The notes beneath the pieces are model-generated. The model was not told the origin of the DNA. It made no database searches and saw only the letters and a program-made list of their open reading frames with translations. 64,000 nt of DNA from Nansenia antarctica (lineage: Eukaryota > Chordata > Actinopteri > Argentiniformes > Microstomatidae): NCBI GenBank assembly GCA_963989245.1, contig OZ022346.1, positions 55,114,430-55,178,429 on the forward strand, in the 5' to 3' direction. Positions 57,961-64,000 of the stretch are shown one piece after another. Within the stretch, counting starts at the first letter, position 1. Each line of letters starts with the position of its first letter. The position numbers and the translations under genes were made by a program.

Positions 57961-60900
57961 CGCAGCCAGAGTATGTACGTCACCGTCGGGATCTGCAGTG
58001 TAACGTCATCATAGTCATACGCAGATGAGGGGTAGTGTGTTATTGTTGATCAGATTAAGGCCTCGAGCCCAGTGTTATGTCTTGTTTTGTCATTGTAAGT
58101 TGGATCAGAGATGTTTTCAGCTGTTTTTCATTTAAGCGAAATAGTTTTCTTGATTCGAAAATATGTATTTAAAATGATGCTGTGTAGTTTGGAATGGGAA
58201 TCAAACAAACAGATCAACTGAATTTATAGCTTCGTCTTTAGATTTTCGTCTTTTACATTTCCAACGTTCAGATGAGAAGTTATTGCTCATCCGTCGGAAA
58301 TAGCCATACAACTGACGGCCAATAAAAAAAATAAAAATACTGACAGTGGAAATTAGCCAGCATCTAATCCTTGACTCTTATATAACAGCACCGATTCTAA
58401 AAGGGTGCAATTCTAAGCCCCCAAAGCAGAACTCGCAGCTTATTGAAGGTGGCAAATTGAGCTGGCTGCTGTTTGCATAAACTCTCCACAAAACAAGAAG
58501 TGAAATCAATGTTGCAGAGCCGACAGCAGACAGACACACAAACAGGCCAAATATAGTGACATTCTGATAGGCCTTTATTCATCAAGAATGTAACGGTAAT
58601 GCAATCTTGTAATGCAATGTTGCAAACATTAGAGTCATATAATATATCAACTGCATTCATGTAACCCATGAAGGAAACTTGAAGGAAAGTTCTCCCAAAT
58701 AGGTTTCAATTGAGTCATTGTGTAAATATGTAATAGAATATGTACTAATTATAGTAATAATTACATATTTACATATGTAATATGTACATATGTAATATGT
58801 TCAGGTAATCAGACATATTAAATTGTAAAAAAAATAAAAATAACAGTAGTTCACCAAATACAGTATGTCTCAATGAAATGTGTGGTTGTGTTATTGTGGT
58901 AGGGCATCAGCGTATTCAGTCTGTGCCCATCTGTGTAAGCAGGATGCCCCTCCTCAGACGAGCCATTAGAGACAGAGACCGATGCCACTGGAACATTAGC
59001 AGAGGAGTTCAGGAGGTAATTACATTAGATATGACAGACAAGTGGGAGGCTCCAGCCCTAGTGTTCTGCAGCAGTCAGTGGATCAATATCGGACACCGTT
59101 TAGCGGCCAGTATGCAACAATACAACTGCAGAAAACTGTTGACTTCCTCCTTGGCCTCAGATAGGGTGGTAACCCACGGTAACCCAAGGCCGCATGGCTG
59201 GATCAGCTTTCAGTAGGTGATGTGTGTTTGTTGGTACAAATGTTGTGTGAGAGGATTGTATCAGCTATAACCAGATACTGACTCTTGTTGTTTTCACAAT
59301 ATTTCTGTGGCAAAATATCAATGTCAAAGTATCACCCGCAACCTTAAACGGCTGTTGATAAAGTCATTGCAGAAATCTCCTACGAACACAATATTTATTC
59401 TAGTGTTTAATCCACATGAGCTATCCGTGTAATTTTAGATCTGTGGTATGGAGGGAGAGTTTTAGAGACACAATAGCAGCATTAAACACCTTTTGCCACA
59501 AACGAGTACCTGTAATGACTTGATTGGACCACTTGAAGTGGCAGGAATGTCTAGTGGACCCAGGCGCTGGCTGGGGTGGTCCAGCTTAGCCCAGAGTTAA
59601 ATGCAAGGTGGCCCGGCAAAGAGTGTTTTTTATTTTGGCACCACTGTGCGTTATTATTGGCAGACGCGCATGTGTACGCGGCAGGGGGGGGGGGTTTGCT
59701 TCCTTGTATGCAGGTTGTGGCTTTGTTGCTAGAGCCCAGTTCCTAGGCAGTCATGGAGCACGCCGGAACACTTCTCAAGTGAGGGTGCCATTAACTGTCA
59801 TGTTCATAATGATAGTGTTTACGGGTTTAAAGTGCAATAATTGTCGGCCTAATTGCGCAGCTAATTCGGGTGGGAATGGCTCCAGGATCTCAACATAGTT
59901 TATTTCCTAAAATGAACAGATCATTCAAAAGTGTAGAGAGGTTGGCGAAAACAAAATCGGTTTTGTTTTCAGTGGAACGGCGAAACACGGCGTCTTTCCC
60001 ACTTCGTATCGATGCCTATCATAGCCTCGTAGTGTCTATTTCCAGGCAGCTCGGTTTGACAAGCCACTTCATTTGTCACGAGACCTCCTGTTGTCTATCA
60101 GTACCATAGATTGAGTTGAGAGATACTGCCTTGTGGACGATTGGACACCAACCCACTGGACTGACAATATGAGCCAGAGAGCTGTCAGAGCAAAAGGCTT
60201 GATCCAAAACATTTACACAGCTTGAATCAGGAGCACAACTTCAAGGCAAGACTACCGTGAAGTGAAAACCAGGGGTTAGCGCCGTTGTCTTCACCTACAA
60301 TGCTTCTTCTTTTTCACGAGCCCGAGAACATCCATCAGGGCCCGTGGATGTCCAGCGAGGACAGACTTTTACAGTAATTGATTTCTGCAGACGTGGCGTA
60401 TGAATCAACCTCCTGGCAGGACACAGGGCTGAGGCGTGGTGGGTTGTGGGCCAAGGAGGACCGGAGGGCCAAGATACACAGAGGGGGGGGGGGGGGGGGG
60501 CGGGGGGGATCAACCGCTGTTCATCCTGATTTACTGGAACCCTCTAAGACAATCCATGCTGCTAAAGGGCGTCATGAGCTCCTTGGAGGGAGGTCTGGAG
60601 GTCTGCTGAGTCACAGGGGAGGGGAGGGGAGCACGCCGAGCGGCCGTGGTGTCAGGATGTCGGCCCAGTGTTTTTTATATTGTCTGATATCAGGAGAGTT
60701 AGTGGAGCGGTGATGTGCTAGCTGCCGTTGGGCAGGGAGCAGGCCGCCCGCTGATGGACGGTGTGAGAGTGAATCCATGTGTGACTCGTTCAGCTCAGGG
60801 TGTGAGGAAGACAGAGAGTTCTTCGCAAGGCGTGAGCTCATGGTCCATGTGTTTACTGAATACCAACTAACCAGAACAGAGCAATACATCACAGATACAT

Positions 60901-61631
60901 AGAGATCATCACTCAGGCATCACACCGCCATAACAGAGCAGTCGAACACTGATGCGTCACTGTTCACCCATATCCCCATGTTTGTGCTGTGAGGTGATTA
61001 CAACATCTGCCACACTGTATTGTAACACTGACGATCAGTCTATGAGCGCGTCTGCAAATCGTTCTGCTCGACTTTTTTAACAGGGGTGCATAAACTCCAA
61101 GGAGATCATTAACACAGCATAAACATTTCCTATTATACAAATAAAGTGGGTTTTATAATAATGGAGGGGATCGCTTTTAACCAATTAGCTCACACCATAT
61201 TGACTACTGCTACACAACACCAAAACAACAATCAGTATTATGCCAAATGTAGGCTAGGTAAAGTTCCTGCCTCTGCTGGCAGCTGTTGATATGCATTGCA
61301 GGAAGTTCCACTAAGCCCACTAATTGTGACGTTCTCCATTTTTGGTCAAATTTTTTTTTTTACATAATCTGATTCTTTAGGTGTTTATTAATGCCTGTGT
61401 GGTGTTATTTTTAAAATGTTGGCTTTTTTGAGTTAGTAATTAATAAAATACAAAGGTTCCATCTCACAAAACATAATGGAATGTAAAAACTTTGACGCTC
61501 AATATCTCTAAACTACCCTAAACGGAGATAGAACCATTCTAAGCTCACGTAATGTAGCAGGGGGCACTAAATGGAGTCAAACTATACCACCTTTTTAACA
61601 ACGTTAACCGTCTTTTAGCAATCAGTAACAA
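57961..61631. other. upstream intergenic sequence, no gene recognised
   Basis: Right of the CpG island I see no exon or complete transposon. G runs at 59682-59692 and 60483-60500 and palindromic ATATGTAATATGTACATATG-like sequence near 58765-58805 are the only distinctive features. A 112-codon plus-strand ORF at 58878-59216 has no recognisable domain. Confidence 0.45.
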
Positions 61632-61648
61632 TACACACACACACACAT

Positions 61649-61700
<52 letters not shown>
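61632..61700. repeat. (CA)n microsatellite
   Basis: CA dinucleotides with one ATGC interruption. Confidence 0.93.
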
Positions 61701-61702
<2 letters not shown>

Positions 61703-62027
61703 AGGTTGAGCACCTGGTTACACTATCACCAGGTTATACCTTCACCACATGTGCTCTATATGAGCATATATGCTCAACCATATGGGAGAGATTTAGCAGC
61801 GACATCTTTCCCACAGGTTAGATTACACCAAACCAGCCACTAATTACACGTTACGTGAAGACCATTTCACATCAAACACGGTAAATCCGTTTACTTGGTT
61901 TAGGATTGCAGAGATCATAGGTATGATGGCAGCAGTGAGGAAGACTGGAGACAGACACAGGCAGACCCAAACATGGTAGCGAGTTGGCTATGTCCGCGAG
62001 GCAGGTGGAGAGCACCACGGAACCATG

Positions 62028-62212
62028 TGTGTGTATGGTGTGTGTGTGTGTGTGTGTATGGTGTGTGTGTGAGTGGTGTGTGTGTGTGTGTGTGTGTATG
62101 GTGTGTGTGTGTGTGTGTGTGTATGGTGTATGGTGTGTGTGTGTGTGTGTGTGTGTGTATGGTGTGTGTGTATGGTGTGTGTGTGTGTGTGTATGGTGTG
62201 TGTGTGTGTGCA
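62028..62212. repeat. (TG)n with ATGGTG interruptions
   Basis: A TG-rich array; the flanking sequence ACCACGGAACCAT occurs on both sides (62015 and 62212). Confidence 0.92.
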
Positions 62213-62378
62213 CCACGGAACCATCTGCGGGTGAGATGCACTGCCAAGCTCAGCCTGCCGTAGAGCCAAGGCCTTCTGAAACATCAAGGGTGCAAATCTG
62301 TTACAGGCTTCTGATTGGACGCCTCCCACGAAACAGTAGATCTTAAAGGCCCCCGAGGTAAGATTCATATGCGCTCAC

Positions 62379-62813
62379 CCCTCCTCCTCCTCCTCCTCCT
62401 CCTCCTCCTCCTGCTCCTCCTCCTCCTTCCTCCTCCTCCTCCTCCTCCTCCTCCCCCTCCTCCTCCTCCTCCTCCTCCCCCTCCTCCTCCTCCTCCCCCT
62501 CCTCCTCCTCCTCCTCCTCCTCCTCCCCCTCCTCCTCCTCCTCCTCCTCCTCCTTCCTCCTCCTTCCTCCTCCTCCTCCTCCTCCTCCTCCTCCCCCTCC
62601 TCCTCCTCCTCCTCCTCCCCCTCCTCCTCCTCCTCCCCCTCCTCCTCCTCCTCCTCCTCCCCCTCCTCCTCCTCCTCCTCTTCCTCCTCCTCCTCTCCCT
62701 CCTCCCCCTCCTCCTCCTCCCCCTCCTCCTCCTCCTCCTCCTCCTCCTCCTCCTCCTCTCCCTCCTCCCCCTCCTCCTCCTCCCCCTCCCCCTCCCCCTC
62801 CACCCCCCCCTCC
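62379..62813. repeat. 435-bp (CCT)n trinucleotide array
   Basis: CCT repeats with CCCCCT and TTCCT interruptions. Open in several frames on both strands (poly-Pro, poly-Leu, poly-Glu, poly-Gly) only because of the trinucleotide period. Confidence 0.96.
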
Positions 62814-63096
62814 TTCTGGCCTGCAGGCCCAACCTGTCAGGTCCTGTCTGCCGTTGCTACAACAACCCAACAACCCACAACCGCACTGCGTCTCTAACAG
62901 TGGTCATCTGCTCCCCAGGGGCGGTCATGTGATCCGACCACATCATCAGTGTAAATGTGTACTGTAAATGTTTAGGTGTCTTGCATTGCGGCTTACGCAT
63001 CGGACAGTTTGTGTTTTACTGCGATGCTGTCATGCACCGTGAGGGCTTCCGCTGCACGAGGTCCAGTCATGATGTCTCTTGTCTGATGTGTCAGGA

Positions 63097-63186
63097 GGCG
63101 GGGTTAGGAGTTAGGAGGCGGGTTTAGGAGTTAGGAGGCGGGGTTAGGAGTTAGGAGGCGGGGTTAGGAGTTAGGAGGCGGGGCTT
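63097..63186. repeat. 20-bp minisatellite
   Basis: About five units of GGAGGCGGGGTTAGGAGTTA. Confidence 0.92.
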
Positions 63187-63192
63187 CTAGAC

Positions 63193-63606
63193 TCAACTCT
63201 TCCCCTCATTACGTTCGGCTTTGATGTCAGATGACTGTTTGCTGTTGTTCCTGTTCCTCCGAGAGATCAAAGAGGTGCGGGAGACTAATTTAAGTGTATC
63301 AATACCACAGAACCACCGGGACTCACTCTCACTGTTTGTCTTCTTCCAGTGACATGTTAGTCCCTGAGGCTGATTGAAACAAGCATACGTTATCTCCTCC
63401 AGGGGTATTTCATGTGCGACTCTGTGATCTGCGCTGTTAGGATCTTCTGTATGACTGATGCCTAAGGGGAAGTCGATGTTTACCAGGGTGATTGAGTGTT
63501 TCTGAAAGCAACTGTTCCTTGACGTGGTTTGTAAAACCAGATGAAGTGTGCGGTCTAAGAACACGCTGAACAGAGAGCTGGCAGGAGAGGATGATTGGGG
63601 GTTCAA
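63193..63606 (-). CDS. unrecognised 137-codon ORF (doubtful)
   Basis: Not in a tandem repeat. The product begins MNPQSSSPASSLFSVFLDR and ends with a basic stretch (SRRNRNNSKQSS). I recognise no domain, signal peptide or splice context. It could be chance in intergenic DNA upstream of ppp1r12a. Confidence 0.12.
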   Translation of the reverse strand: MNPQSSSPASSLFSVFLDRTLHLVLQTTSRNSCFQKHSITLVNIDFPLGISHTEDPNSADHRVAHEIPLEEITYACFNQPQGLTCHWKKTNSESESRWFCGIDTLKLVSRTSLISRRNRNNSKQSSDIKAERNEGKS

Positions 63607-64000
63607 GGGGTCAAATAATGTGTCAAATAATACTATATTCTGGATTTTATTGTGAGAGGGGACTGTATTATCCTGATTAGTTAGGTTTTTCTTCTATCGA
63701 TTGGTCTTAAAGGAGCATTTCGGTATGGTCGACAAGAGTCCTTCTAACAACTAAACAGCTACGTTATCGTTGACAGTGACAAAATGGCCTCCAAATCCCC
63801 AGACATCTCCGCTATCATGTCCTCCGCAGGTAACTCAGGCAACGGGCACTCAGCGCCGGGTGACTGGTGAGTGTTGGGTGAGTCGCCTCTGAGTGAAGCC
63901 AGACGCCCCCTCCCTCTTGTCACCCAGCGCCTGTTGCCGCGGTGACGTTGGCGCCTGTGACACACTCGACTCCTCCTAGGCCGCAAAAAAACCCAGACGG

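Noticed and set aside
58878..59216. 112-codon plus-strand ORF upstream of the gene
   Set aside because: No recognised domain or splice context; compatible with chance in unique DNA.
62315..62932. Poly-Pro/poly-Leu and poly-Gly/poly-Glu ORFs up to 205 codons
   Set aside because: Artefacts of the CCT trinucleotide array.

Overview
The window is vertebrate nuclear DNA, almost certainly from a ray-finned (teleost) fish. The evidence is one vertebrate gene with small exons and long introns, a CpG-rich first exon, many fish-type DNA transposons (hAT, Tc1/mariner, Harbinger-like), tRNA-derived SINEs, L1/Tx1-like and L2-like LINE 3' ends, and a very heavy load of micro- and minisatellites. I cannot name the species from sequence alone.

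The only gene I can identify is ppp1r12a (MYPT1, the myosin phosphatase targeting subunit), on the minus strand. Nine coding exons could be assembled by hand: exon 1 57292-57567, exon 2 26983-27113, exon 3 19510-19628, exon 4 8196-8355, exon 5 6962-7106, exon 6 5719-5793, exon 7 5024-5115, exon 8 3600-3757, exon 9 2708-2850. All have AG/GT borders, the phases join without a break, and they sum to 1299 nt (433 codons). They encode the PP1-binding N-terminus, the whole ankyrin-repeat block and the acidic linker up to a [12 protein letters not shown] segment. The rest of the gene lies left of position 1. The promoter and CpG island are at about 57568-57960, and 57968-64000 is upstream intergenic sequence.

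The introns are dominated by repeats. Large tandem arrays are at 3189-3594, 8351-8746, 13750-14517, 15085-18190 (split by a hAT), 18531-19500, 28832-29433, 37546-43338 (split by several insertions), 48273-48895, 50601-51585 (split by a hAT), 54681-55090 and 55404-56702. At least six elements have hAT-style ends, five of them with exact 8-bp target duplications and one with a 7/8 match. Several sit inside tandem arrays. The largest (38665-41197) has itself been invaded by a 5'-truncated L1/Tx1-like LINE.

The observations most worth following up concern how repeats meet the gene. A 67-bp minisatellite has copied the complete 3' splice site of exon 4 five extra times, and each copy leads to an immediate stop. 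Two copies of a 376-bp palindromic transposon flank exons 3-4 just downstream of the exon 2 and exon 4 donors, a layout that could favour exon skipping or circular RNA. A CU-only array of about 1 kb begins next to the exon 3 donor. A 9-bp repeat has expanded inside coding exon 1, in ankyrin repeat 1. The promoter carries tandem CTCGCGAGA motifs, and intron 1 carries about 50 units each containing a TTCTAGAA heat-shock-element core.
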